From Pseudisothecium myosuroides (taxonomy: Eukaryota > Streptophyta > Bryopsida > Hypnales > Lembophyllaceae), in assembly GCA_951799445.1 (NCBI GenBank), contig OX637288.1, positions 28,809,288 through 28,873,287 of the forward strand: a stretch of 64,000 nucleotides of DNA, in the 5' to 3' direction. The notes under the pieces were generated by a model, which worked only from the letters and a program-made list of their open reading frames with translations, had not been told where the DNA came from and made no database searches. The translations under genes and the position numbers were made by a program. Numbering within the stretch: position 1 is the stretch's first letter; each line of letters opens with the position of its first letter. Positions 49,894-64,000 of this stretch are shown in pieces.

Positions 49894-52133
49894 ATGCCGG
49901 GCCTGACTGCATCGCCCGCGTGCCTGGGATTGTCGTCTTTGGTCTGGACGCACGGCAAGGGACGCGTTGCGGGAGGGGCTATGGCATCTGCGTCTGCGTC
50001 TGCGTCGACCACCACGTCCAGCAATGGCGTCGCACAGGAGCCTGTTCCTGCTCCTGCGCAGACGACTCCTTCGCCTCCCAAGGTGTGTACGCCCGTTTCC
50101 TGTTCTGTGTGGAATTGGTTACAGTTTGGGTGTGGTGTGCCGTCCGGGGGAAATGTGGAGAAATTTCAGCTTACTTCGTTTGATCGGGGATTGGAGATTT
50201 CGCTCTTGGCATTTGTTTTCGAGGTGTTTGAGCAGAGATTGGTTTAGTTTTTTAATCACACCTATAAATGTGCTGAACATGTTTATAATGGTCGAATTTC
50301 TGTATTTTCTTGTTAGTTGATCGAAGGGGATTCTAGTGCAATTGGGGAGTGATTTTCCTTCCGGGGTAACGTGGAGAATGCTCACTTTTGTTATTTTGAT
50401 CGGTGATGGAGATTTCGCTCGTGGTGTTAGGATTTGTGAATTTCGAGGTGGTTGAGCAGAGTTCAGTTTAGTTTCTTATTGACACCTAATAGTGCGCTGT
50501 GCATATTTAGTGTAATTATGATTGTCGAATTTCTATATTTTCTTGGTAGCTAATCGAAGAGGATTCTAACGGACCATAGAATGTTGTATTTAAATGCTTT
50601 ATGCGAAAGTTGTGAAGGTTCGAAGTTTCAATGGTTTATGACCTAATACCGACACAAGTGCTTGTGTTAAGAAGGCGTGCAGTCTCTGAATCCAATTTGT
50701 ACTTATCGTTATAGATTGTCACATTTAGGTTTTTGTCTCAATTAGTTACCCCTAGAGTTTTCGTTCTGTCCGTTTTAAGAAAGAGTCGTTTTGGGGGTAG
50801 AGTTCCATGATTTGCTGACCATTTATATTAGAATTAAACTAGGGGTGGTACTTCATTTAGGTCATGATTTAGATGCTGACGGTAGAGGTGACGTATGGGA
50901 GGTGAAAGTATCCGAGGTTTTAGTTTTGATTCTGTGTGAGAGGTTTTGGTATTTCAGATTCAGGTTGCCAAGCGGCTGGAGCAGTTCAAAACGACCATTT
51001 TCACTGAGATCAGCATCCTCGCCTTGAAGCATAAGGCGATCAACCTGGGCCAGGGCTTTCCCAATTTTGACGGTCCTGATTTCGTGAAGAATGCAGCAAT
51101 TGAAGCCATCCAAGACGGAGGCAAGAACCAGTACGCGCGGGGTTTCGGTGTGGCGCAGCTGAATGCGGCGATTGCAGAGAGTTTCAAGAAAGAAAGCGGC
51201 ATCACCGTGAACTCAGAAACGGAGGTGACGGTCACGTCAGGATGCACGGAGGCAATTGCTGCCACGGTTCTAGGTTTAGTCAACCCAGGAGACGAGATTA
51301 TCCTTTTCGAGCCTTTCTACGATTCCTATCAAGCCACTGTGTCCATGTCCGGAGCGACGGTCAAAACCGTCACTCTGCGCGCTCCACATTTTGCTGTGCC
51401 AGAGGAGGAGCTTCGAGAAGCATTCTCAAGTAACACTCGGGCAATTCTCGTGAACACTCCTCACAATCCAACCGGAAAGGTGTTCTCTCGGAAGGAGCTG
51501 GAGCTCATTGCGTCTCTATGTAAGGAACACGACGCCCTCGCTTTTGTGGATGAGGTTTACAACAAACTGGTTTTCAAGGGGGAGCATGTGTCACTGGCCT
51601 CTTTGGATGGCATGTATGAGAGGACGGTCACGATGAATTCCTTGGGCAAGACGTTCTCTCTGACAGGATGGAAAATTGGATGGGCCGTGGCGCCGCCTCC
51701 ATTATCTTGGGGACTCCGTCTTGCCCACTCGTACTTAACATTCGCCACAGCGACTCCCTTTCAATGGGCAGCTGCAGAAGCATTGCGAGCGCCGGATTCA
51801 TTCTATACGCAGCTGATCAAAGACTACAGCGCTAAGAAGGACATCCTTGTTGAGGGTTTGAAGAGCGTGGGGTTTGAGGTTTATGAACCAGAGGGAACTT
51901 ATTTCGTCATGGTAGATCACACACCGTTTGGATTTGAGAACGACGTTGCTTTCTGCAAGTATTTGATCGAAGAAGTAGGCATAGCAGCGATCCCTCCCAG
52001 TGTTTTTTACACGAATCCGGAAGACGGCAAGAACCTTGTCAGATTCGCTTTCTGTAAGGACGAAGAGACCCTGAGGGCTGCTGTCGAGAAATTGAAGACC
52101 AAGTTGAAAAAACCTGTAACATCATCCTCTTGA
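49894..52133 (+). CDS. Kynurenine-type aminotransferase (PLP fold type I, class I/II)
   Basis: Exons 49894-50082 and 50958-52133 join in phase 0 to 454 residues. Exon 2 alone carries the whole catalytic domain: GQGFPNFDGPDF substrate region, TSGCTEAI, NTPHNPTGK, an Asp in VDEVY, and the Schiff-base Lys294 in SLGKTFSLTGWKIGW. The closest family known to me is plant At1g77670, annotated as kynurenine-oxoglutarate (or related) transaminase. It would transfer an amino group from kynurenine or similar amino acids to a 2-oxo acid using PLP. The ATG at 49894 gives an Arg/Ser/Ala-containing N-terminus that could be a transit peptide. The ATG at 49981 has the stronger context (G at -3 and +4) and would give a 425-residue cytosolic form starting MASASASAS. 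The intron is 875 bp. It converges with the gene ending at 52649. Confidence 0.92.
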
Positions 52134-52648
52134 ATTGAGGAGATTTATTCTAGCTTTACCGGCACTCATATGTCAACACGTAAAGTGGGATTCCCAGTTG
52201 TTTAGGAGGTCAAATTGTAAACTTTGATTGCTGCCAGCGTTGGAGTGGGAGGACTAAATCCGTAGGAGTGGTGGGTACTTCAAATCTCCACCTTTCAATT
52301 TTAAATTAGACGATGATGCATCTTCTTCGTAGGAAGTAGGAAGATGAGTCTCCAGTCACAGAACACGCAGATGAGTTTTTAACATTAGAAATTGTTAATG
52401 TTGACGATTGCCGTCTTCAAAGAATGCGAATGTGTCACATGGAAACCATGAGGAGCTTCACCGATGGGAGTGGGACTGCAAGAGAGTAATTCTGCCTTGT
52501 TACAGTTTCCCACATTCCAACAATACATCTTGTATTTACGGAAAGTATCATGTTACAACATTGCTCTGTCACAATTTATCATCCTCTCTGTGAAGGAAGA
52601 CTAAGGAGATATGGAACTTTCCTGACTAAGTTAATGAGCTCGAGAGTT

Positions 52649-55600
52649 CTACAGTATTCCCCCAAAACTCATCGATCCCAGCCCTTCCCAAACGCTGGCT
52701 GAGCCCACGGCCTCTGCGTCCACACCGACTCCTCCTTCATCCCACCACCCACCACCGTCGGCATCTGCAAGACGGAATGTAAGAAATCATACTTCCCACA
52801 CTTTAGGCGTTGTGCGTGATTGCTATTATTCAAATAGTTGAATTTTAAAATCAATGTCAACTTTCCAAGAGTGCAAGTCCAGTTATCCTATAAGTGAGGC
52901 CACAAAATCAGTGTCAATTTGCACAATACAGTGGCATTTAGACTGCACTAATAGTCTGCATAAATAGTGTACCCTCAGTAAATTATTACTGGTTCGACCG
53001 GAGCTCATGCAGATGATTTCTTACATTTGTAATTTAATGAAGTCACTATGCCTGCAGTAACATTTGCTATTTCAATTATTTTTAGCATGTCACATGGGAT
53101 CCATTTAATCACTACACAAAACAGTGAAATTAGGTTGCCCCTCACTAATTTCTCAACATTCTACACTATATAAATATTTATTGTTTGACTGCATGAATGC
53201 AATACTTTTGAATTAATTGTATTTGGGACTCATGAACCTCCATGTGTACAAACAGAAATATTTTACTTTGATGGCTTATAAAGTAACTTTCTTGAACTAA
53301 GGCAACCTAATTGTGAAGGCAACCTACTTTCACTATTTTGTGTACTTCATATCCATTTTTGCTACACTCATTTATCCCATTAGTGCGTGTGCACTAACTT
53401 CGATAAGTCACACTATTTGTAATTAGCAGGTTCAAATTCTAAGCTCGTTGCATCGACCGGATTTCTACCTTAAATGATCATCCTACGCCGTTCTGATAAG
53501 TTCTGATAACTCAAAATGGTTCATATCTAAAATGAGAGAAAGCGAGCACATACAGTGGTTGAAGGTCGAGCTTGGCCTGTCGTCCTTGTGACGAACATCC
53601 GTTCGTCTTCTACGACTCGGCTCATCCCCGAGTACTAGCAGACTCTGTCTGGGTCTAGAGCTGATGCCAGGTTCTTTGAACTGCATTGAGCGTTCTGCAT
53701 TCAGTGGACAAACTCTCAATAAGTCATACCAAGAAGAACATCAATTTGCTCAAAAAATTGGACCATGCACCTTCTCTTTTAAACCCCATATTCATTTAGA
53801 TGGCAGAATTTCACAAAATAGGCACTGAGCTGTCTCTGAAAACTAGAACCCTATTGATGCATGTATACTTATCCAAAATTTCAAATTTTCAGCCTAAAAC
53901 CCATCTGAGCACTTGAAAGTCTTCATTTTCAGAGTTTTTACCCTTAAAGGTCTTATTGTTCTGGTCACATATTTTCCCTTCAATATCAGTGTTTGTGTTC
54001 TTATTCTATCGTATTTGACTAATGTGTCATATTGAAGTATAACTTCATTCTAAAGAATATAATGGATATGAAGGCAAAGTCATCTTTCAATAAATAATGA
54101 AGATTTTACAAGATTTATTTAGGTATATTTACATCCATTCCCCAAGGGATCTTTCAAGGCACTGGAAAATTGCATTTTGGCACTCAGGAATCCACCGTTT
54201 TGACGAAACATGACCACATGATACACAAAATGAACGCCTAAATTGTAAAGAACCAATTGTCTTTTTCTAATTTGGGAAAACAGACTCGGAAATCATTCAT
54301 ACCTGGGAATTTGCCCTCGTCTCCCCATGCACCTCCATACTCCAGTCTCACGCTGTCTTGAGCTTGGGATACCGAATTTGTTTCTAACTTCTCCTGAACA
54401 TTGGAAGAACAAAACAATAAGTTACCAAACCCACAAGCACGTAGCTGCAACAGTGCCAAGCAGAAATGGAAAATTTAAAACTCAAGCACGCGGATGAAGA
54501 ATGGGTCAACAAGACAAGTACCAAATCGTCTAACTCGGATTCCACGTGAGCTTGCAGCATCTACAACCATACCCACCCACAGGTTAATCACGTGAACCCC
54601 TAAATGATCCCAGCAGGCACCTCGGGAGATTCCCTTGTCACAAAATTCAAAGTTAGTGCTACACAATGACACTTTCAATCAATTGATACGATTAAGACCC
54701 CAATCAAAAATTCGTTATTAGACTATTGTAGTTGACCAATCATAAAAATGAATAAAATCAAATAAGACACGAGCGTCTAAAAATGCAGCTTTCAAAAAGT
54801 CAACAAATTTCGACTGTTCATATATCCGAGAATTTTGTTCAATTATGATGTTTTTTCATTCTGCGTGTGTTGCATGCATGTTTCAATAAATATTATACCA
54901 AAAAAAAACATTTTCTTACATTCATCTTGCCATTTAAAATCAAGAAGAACTGAAAATAAGCTTGAAAGTTTTCAATTTTTGATGTCCTACATTGAAATAA
55001 CGACAAAAAAATTTAAGTGACAAAAACTTTAAAGTTTTACTTCATTTTGCTATAATCTATAAATTTCAGAGAGATCCTACAAAAAAAGATAAGGAAACGA
55101 GGCAGAAATGATCACCAAAAATGAGGAAAAATGAATGACGTTCAAGGGTTCAGAGGTGCGTGAGACTACTGTCAAGAAGCGAAAATTGATGAAATTAAAA
55201 CGATAATTTTCAAAGAATTTGTTTTGAAAATTAGGACTACTATATATTTAGTATAAGGATGCCATACCTCTCGAGGGAAGAACTCACTGCAGACTGGGCA
55301 TATCTCCATTGTTGCCCCTTCGATTTGCGATCGTTTCCTCTTTCTGTTGATTTCACTACTCTCCTCGTGTAGATAGACTTCACCATCACATGCTCCACCT
55401 GCAGAATCCTCCTCCTCGGTCAAGTCAATGAAGTCCATGCAACGGGTTTCAGTAGCATTCTTTCGCAGATGTCCTTCCCAGTCGTGTCTTCCTGGAGGTT
55501 CACAGCCTGCATCCTCAGCAGCATTCCCAGCAGGCCTGGGAGCCTCTAGCACGTGAGTCCTGCTTCTGTCGAGGAAGCGTGCTGTGAACAACTTGTCCTG

Positions 55601-57921
55601 CATACTTTCACCTAGCTCTGCATGTACTTGAGGCCCTCTCCAATGCTCGCTTGTAGGAGACTCTTCCGGGGAACACGATCCGGTACACCCGTCAACTGAA
55701 ACTTGTCCAATGCCATCACCTCTCTCGTCCTGCTTGGTGCTTCTGCAAACATCCAAGATGAGAACAAGGAGCATCATAAAAACAGGGAATTAAGAAAGTC
55801 TTCTCTTCAAGAGAATTATAAACTAAACCCTTAACCAAAGTGCATCAATGAAGCACCATGGTGCATTGCAAGATCAGAAAAACATTAAAGGACCAAGATA
55901 TCATGGTTTTACAGTAGTCACGTTGATTGTTCATCTTGTGAAAATAATAGAACTCAGATAGGGTCAAATTTTATGGATCACCAGAATCATTAAGAACGCT
56001 ACATGTAAACAATTGAGTTCACATAAGACCCACTCGTAAGCGCTACGAGGCCCAATTAGGGCTTCTTAGTCCTTCAGAAGTTAATGAGTGAAGGTCGCAT
56101 TTGAATTAGGTCACCTGGTGTCATTCTTGCGAACCGCATCCAACCTCTCTCTCACCGCCAGAGTCAGACCAGCGTCTACTACACACCCCTGCACAGTGTA
56201 CATCATCCAATGCAGCAGCTTAATGGGAATTTCCACGAGGAAATGGGGATATTCATATAGATAAACGAAACTATATGTCGTCTAGAGAACATGAAAATCA
56301 AAGTCCTGCCTGGCATTTCAGATTCTCCCAATCACGAAGAGTAGCTCACCTGAAGTGATCCCCGTTTCTCCGATTTCCGATTCAGAAACTCCATGAGGGG
56401 TACGGCGCGACCGCTACCTGATCCCGAAGCCCTGAAAAAATCACCCCTTAAAAAACTCGTCACAATATCCCAAGGTCCCGTATGATGAATTACCAATGCT
56501 TGCTGTAACATGAGTGAGATTTCAAATCTTGAGAGATGGACGTTTAAAGAGAATCTCAAGAGGCCAAGCACACAACACCCATTCACCAATAGAGAAACTT
56601 TGAGGATGGCATCAAGCTATGAGGTAATTAACAAAGAAACTAGTCAATGCTGGCTTGAGCAAAGTGAAACTGGCCATAATCGATTCTACACAGTACCGAG
56701 AGATTGACGTTGAACATTCCAGTGTCCAGTCCACACCATGTAGACATCTCCATTCAGCATGCCAAAGTCCGAAATTCATCACGAAATGCATTCATTCCAC
56801 GACATCTAAAACCCACTAGAGTGCAATTAGCCAAGTGGGGAGACGGGACATGAGATTCAACATTTCAGTCCTCACACCCAGACTCGCACATGCACTCCCC
56901 CATTCACCATAACCAATCTTCATTCCCAGGAAAAAAATCCAAAATGTCCATCGATGGAGTTTTAAAAGAATTTCATAGTCAATGTCCAGTGTTGATCACG
57001 AGATCAACGTCGTACATTTCAGTCCTCACACCCAGACTCCCATGCGGACACCCCCATTCACCCTAACAAACCTTCATTCGCAAGAGAAATTCATAATGCC
57101 CACCATAGTCAATGTCCAGTGATGATAGACAAGGATACACTAAGAATGGAAGATGGACACAAAAGGACATTTGCTCCATTTACATCCTGCTTTTTTCCCT
57201 GTGATTCCACGAAATCCGAAACCCTTCCAACTCCCTGGAACTCCTCCACCACTTCGGCCTCCACCCACTATGGAAGAGAGGAACCTTCGAAGAGAGCCCA
57301 ATTGAGCATGAAGGCAGAAAGAAAGACTCCACCCATATCCAATCAGTAAGGTAACTACCCCTAATTTCGCCTGCTTTCTAAAACCGCACACTCTAAAATT
57401 CTTGCCTAAAACGTACTTCCACTCAATTTATGAGAGTTTATGGTTGGTCCCCCTAAACCCTATTTTCATCAGCACTTTGAAAATTCCTAATTTATTCACA
57501 TGGCCGGTGTCCCAAAAATGCATTCTAAGAGAATCTAGAATTTTCTTTTGACTACCAACAAGACCCCAGTCACAAAACGTTTTTCATTCAACAATAATGG
57601 GAACCCTGCTGAATTGCTTAACCGTGCGATTTTTTTAGGTGTTTAGGCCTTACAACTTCCAAGAGACTCATCCCAATTGAGCATTCCTCCACCCTTCCCA
57701 ACCCCAGAAAAAAAAGACTCCACGCACCCATTATCGATCCATTCATCAATAACAATACATTCCAAGGTTCGGCCATCGCATCCCAATGGGGCATCCATCA
57801 GCAGAGATTCATGCATGAGTACTTACGTGTTGATCCGAGAGTTGGAGAACATGGCGGCGATGGAGCGTTGGCCTGGCAGCGCCGTCAGCTCCGCCGCCCC
57901 AGCTCCAGCCTTCTTCCCCAT
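52649..57921 (-). CDS. Putative PIP/SIM/UBZ4-like adaptor protein, eight exons
   Basis: Exons in transcript order: 57921-57827, 56431-56350, 56188-56115, 55742-55268, 54560-54522, 54393-54303, 53694-53554 and 52764-52649. All junctions are GT-AG and phases close to 370 residues. Visible parts: QRSIAAMF at 18-25, similar to a PCNA-interaction box but with MF instead of two aromatics; DFIDLTEEED at 187-196, a classic SUMO-interaction motif; basic RKRKR at 217-221, a likely nuclear signal; CPVCSEFFPRE plus MLQAHVESEL at 232-252, with the C-x2-C-x11-H-x3 spacing of UBZ4 fingers but Glu251 where Cys is usual. The C-terminus, GGGWWDE then VWEGLGSMSFGGIL, looks conserved. I do not recognise the gene by name. 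A nuclear DNA-damage or replication adaptor reading ubiquitin and SUMO is inferred. The 39-bp exon 5 and the last exon depend on phase and motif fit and are the least certain parts. Confidence 0.7.
53113..53344. mobile_element. MITE family A, copy 3, in an intron
   Basis: 232 bp from TACACAAAACAGTGAAATTA to CTACTTTCACTATTTTGTGTA-type text, with TA at both ends. It lies in the last intron of the adaptor gene and therefore in its primary transcript. It lacks the duplicated inner end seen in copy 2 but keeps GGGACTCATGAACCTCCA. Confidence 0.85.
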
Positions 57922-58224
57922 GGGATTGAACTGGATTAGTTAGCTTCGTTTTGCCTTGCAGAAAGGATCGGAAAGAGTGGCATTCGCAATCGGAGGGAGG
58001 CTTGGGGGAATTGCTAGCTCGCGAGCGGATGAAGATGATCATTGCCACTTGTGGAGGTTTGCTGACTGATGCTGGTGGGAAGTTTGGTTGGGAGATCGTG
58101 GTGAAAGGGCGGGCTATTGTCGCGGTGAGGTTTCCCGCCAAAATTCGGCGGGAGGGCCTGTTGGCGCGTGTTCTGCCGGCATTGAAATTTAGCCACTCAC
58201 GGGCTGGGTTTATTTAGAGGAGGC

Positions 58225-58378
58225 ACCCAATGGCGTCCCTTTCTAGGAAGGGGCGTCATTCTGAAACGCAGTTCTAGGTGGCTTATTATTTTAGTCAAAA
58301 AATAATAAGCTATGCTTGGTATGTCTACATTTAGGTTTTGAAATGACTCCCCTTCCTAGAAAGGGACGCCCATTGGGT
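58225..58378. mobile_element. 154-bp MITE family E upstream of the adaptor gene
   Basis: The ends are ACCCAATGGCGTCCCTTTCT and AGAAAGGGACGCCCATTGGGT, with arms of about 35 bp. An inner CTTATTATTTT/AAAATAATAAG pairing extends the fold. It begins about 300 bp upstream of the adaptor start codon on the transcribed side and could affect its promoter. Confidence 0.82.
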
Positions 58379-61507
<3,129 letters not shown>

Positions 61508-61511
61508 TTAA

Positions 61512-61736
61512 CCCTTAAATGCCAGGCTGGTGACTATGGAAATCATCCCTTTTGGTACTGTGTGGTATCATCTACTTTAAAAAAACAAAAGTGTTCATTA
61601 GAGGTCAAACTAATAATTATGCAATATTTTTCCTTTTTGCACAAAAATTCAAGGATGAAGAATTACACTTCTATCCTGTACAGAAAGATTCTTTATCATT
61701 CATCGGCCAAAAAACGGACGTGGTGTCGTTGAAGGG
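61512..61736. mobile_element. TTAA MITE family D, 225 bp
   Basis: It lies between TTAA at 61508-61511 and 61737-61740. The ends are CCCTTAAATGCC and, from the right, CCCTTCAACGAC, so the CCC start typical of piggyBac termini is kept. A diverged copy lies around 60510-60780. Confidence 0.72.
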
Positions 61737-61756
61737 TTAACCTTCTTCACATAAAT

Positions 61757-62640
61757 TATGTCACTTTTATCAATGCAAAGCTTCCTCTCCTTTGGTCCAA
61801 AGCCAATAAAGCAAAGAACTAGAGAGTCTTGGGTCCAAGAACTTATTAGTTCCAACCTTGAAAAGGAATATAAAAACAAAATGCTCTAAGCTTCAAAAAA
61901 TCTGGTGCAGCCTTGGTTGGAAATAACTCCACCTATAGGTTGGGTATGGATTACTGGCACTAAAAGAACCCCCCATTTTAGGTGACGAGCCCTAATTTTT
62001 TATGACAGATTTTAGGTGATGTCAATGTTGATAACCCCAAAAAATTTATGTCAAATAAAATGTACAATGTCTCATCAATATTGACAGTCCAATGTTTTTA
62101 TGTCAACATTGATGTTACGTTGGACATTTTTGTTGACATAAAAAATTTAGGTTGTCAACATTGACATCACCTAAAATCCGTCATAAAAAATTAGGGTTTG
62201 TCACCTAAAACGGGGGTTTCTTATAGTGTGGTCAGGAATGGGTGGCTCTACCTTATTTATTTGTAAGAGTCAATCATTCTCCTTGGTTTCCTCCCATCTC
62301 TTTACAAGTTGTAGGTGGACGGATTTTGAAAGACCTCCAGTAAAAAATAGGTACGTATGACACAAATCTTTGATAATTCATTAGTAATTCAATAATGCAT
62401 GGAAAAATACAAAACCAGTTGTGTTACATTGCACACCTATTTTTCTTTCTCTGAAAAATGAGTTTAAAAAATCTTTCCATCCACGAAAACCCATGAAAAA
62501 GGCATGTCAGCCCTTGAATGTTTGCTATTAGTGCAGACTACTTTATGTCACTTTTGTCAATGCAAAGCTTCCTCTCCTTTGGTCCAAAGCCAGTAAAGCA
62601 ACGACCTAGAATTACAGACTCTTGGGTCCAACTAAAATCT
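61757..62640. repeat. Direct repeat pair flanking a CACTA MITE
   Basis: Two copies of about 95 bp (61757-61850 and 62544-62640) share TATGTCACTTTT(A/G)TCAATG, CAAAGCTTCCTCTCCTTTGG and GACTCTTGGGTCCAA-like text. The 271-bp CACTA MITE at 61958 lies between them. The second copy is longer to the right and has the open frame 62834-62538 on the minus strand, which I do not recognise. Confidence 0.8.
61958..62228. mobile_element. 271-bp CACTA MITE with long inverted repeats
   Basis: It starts CACTAAAAGAACCCCCCATT and ends, inverted, CACTATAAGAAACCCCCGTT. TGG flanks it on both sides (61955-61957, 62229-62231), a 3-bp CACTA-type target duplication. The arms pair over at least 75 bp (TTTTAGGTGACGAGCCCTAA, GGTGATGTCAATGTTGA and so on), leaving a small centre. 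It is non-coding. Confidence 0.9.
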
Positions 62641-62897
62641 ACAGTGAGTATGGAATTTCTGTCAGTCTGCCAACCTTCAATCTGGTCTGCTGGCCAGCTC
62701 TTCTTGCAGCGACCCCACCAAAAACACTGTTGGAACCAACGCATGTGCTGACTGGACACAATCTCAGTCAACATAGTAAGTAATATTCTAACCTTGTAAA
62801 GAAAAGGAATTTCGTTTAAAATGTCAAAGTTCATTTTAATCTGGAATTTTTTTTCACAATTGTACTAAATTTAAATCTACACTGATTGTAGTTAGTT

Positions 62898-63092
62898 ATC
62901 ATAACATTCAATAGCATTAGCTACTACTGCCTTAGCTCTACATTGTAGGATGTGGAATATTCCACATCGAACAACCTTTGCATCCTTTATTTGTTCTGTA
63001 GTTACTGATGAAGGATTGTTTGGTGTGGAATATTCCACACTTTGCACTGTTGAACCAAGGCAGTGCCAACCAATGCTACTGAATGTTACGAT
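62898..63092. repeat. Inverted repeat with two perfect 16-bp palindromes in its arms
   Basis: The arms match for about 90 bp: CATTCAATAGCATTAG...ACTGCCTT on the left and AAGGCAGT...CAATGCTACTGAATG on the right. Each arm contains TGTGGAATATTCCACA, itself a perfect palindrome (62951-62966 and 63024-63039, about 74 bp apart). It is likely a MITE; its boundaries are approximate and no target duplication was fixed. Confidence 0.8.
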
Positions 63093-63293
63093 CACAGGAA
63101 ACAAAACCTCCATTTTCACAATCAAAATGTATTGAAATTGCCTCCACTAAGCCTTAATTTCTTCTCCTTTCTCCTGTGATCATGTTCCCTATGTGGTACT
63201 TTTATTCCCTATGCAATCTTTTGAACTCCGCATAATTGTTCCCCTCAACTCCTCAGCACCACAGTCAATCAAGCACCGCAACAGTGCATAATT

Positions 63294-63544
63294 TACACAA
63301 AATAGTGAAATTAGGTTGCCCCATACTATTTTTTTGACATTTGACACTAAATAAATATTTATGATTAGTGTACAAGAATGTACTACTTTTGAATTAAGTA
63401 TTGTTGTAACTGGGACTCGTGAACCTCCATGTGTACAAATAGAAATATTTGTAGAAGTATTTGTTGACTTTGATGGCCAGTAAAGTAACTTTCTTGAGAT
63501 AAGGCAACCTAATTGTTGAGGCAACCTAATTTCACTATTTTGTA
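63294..63544. mobile_element. MITE family A, copy 4
   Basis: 251 bp flanked by TA, with ends CACAAAATAGTGAAATTAGG and CCTAATTTCACTATTTTG. It carries the double inner end (CAACCTAATTGTTGAGGCAACC), so it resembles copy 2 more than copy 3. Confidence 0.86.
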
Positions 63545-64000
63545 TAGTTGCAATGAAAAAGCGTATTCTGAAAGTTTTGGGGTCACTCTATTTTCAAATG
63601 AAATTCAATGTCAATTTCAGTAAAATTTGGCAGAATTCCATGACTTTGACACTTTCCAAGGCGCATGACTTGCAACATATCTATTATATATTAAGTACAG
63701 GCTGTCACAACCGGATGTCACAAAAATGGTCACGTTTTCATCCTGCTTTTCTCATCCCATTATTTCATCACGCCCCTGGCATGTTGCATTGCCGTTGCAT
63801 TGCAACGGCCTCCGTTTTAGTATTGATATTAAGTCCAAGTCTTTCGTTTTTACAGTTTTAAGTACACTAAGAAAGTTACAATTCTTGGGCACCCTGAATC
63901 ACTCCAATTCAATGAAATTGACATTGTTTTGTGCTTCCATTAGTCGTTCCACAGACATTGGCGGACAAACAAAACTGAGTATGGATTTGAAACTTTTTCA
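63545..64000. other. Right edge, nothing recognised
   Basis: Mixed-composition DNA to the end of the window. A frame of 102 codons (63553-63861, plus) shows no motif and no splice support. Confidence 0.4.

Noticed and set aside
54541..54660. Alternative UBZ exon reading GACWDHLGVHVINLW
   Set aside because: The frame is open and in phase, but it gives wrong finger spacing. The 39-bp exon at 54522-54560 gives exact C-x2-C-x11-H spacing with good splice sites.
62538..62834. 98-codon minus-strand frame
   Set aside because: Overlaps a directly repeated, apparently transposon-related segment; no family recognised and no splice evidence.

Overview
The window is nuclear DNA of a land plant. It has GT-AG spliced genes with GC-richer exons in a very A+T-rich, repeat-filled background, and the gene families are plant ones: a GDSL esterase/lipase, a very large enhancer-of-polycomb protein with AT-hook and Tudor-like domains, a CPYC glutaredoxin and a kynurenine-type aminotransferase. 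The many piggyBac-type (TTAA) elements would fit a seed-free lineage, but the sequence does not fix the species. No organelle, rRNA or intact tRNA gene was seen. All exon models were built by hand from reading frame, splice sites and codon phase.

Layout. 2.4-4.1 kb: a four-exon secreted GDSL lipase, followed at 5.2 kb by the relic of a second copy. 5.4-12 kb: A+T-rich DNA with two direct duplications. 12.2-20.3 kb: a five-exon chromatin gene of about 2064 codons, with a microsatellite-rich leader, an in-frame triplication of a 136-residue unit and a 24-bp minisatellite behind its stop. 21.45-30.29 kb: a three-level transposon nest (TTAA MITE, then a piggyBac element, then a CACTA element). 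34.2-36.4 kb: a four-exon glutaredoxin on the minus strand whose first intron is a degenerate tandem array. 36.8-43.4 kb: a second nest of small elements. 44.6-46.5 kb: a small unrecognised minus-strand gene with a duplicated upstream region. 49.9-52.1 kb: the two-exon aminotransferase. 52.6-57.9 kb: convergent to it, an eight-exon gene for a 370-residue protein with a PIP-like motif, a SUMO-interaction motif and a UBZ4-like finger. 58-64 kb: MITEs, a (TA)n tract and long inverted repeats.

The genes do not form one pathway; as usual in plants, neighbours are functionally unrelated. The notable points are the candidate ubiquitin/SUMO-reading adaptor, the exact 408-bp coding triplication in the polycomb-related gene, and a well-preserved layered record of DNA transposition. 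In that record, insertion order can be read from target-site duplications (TTAA, ATAA, CCA, TA, TGG).
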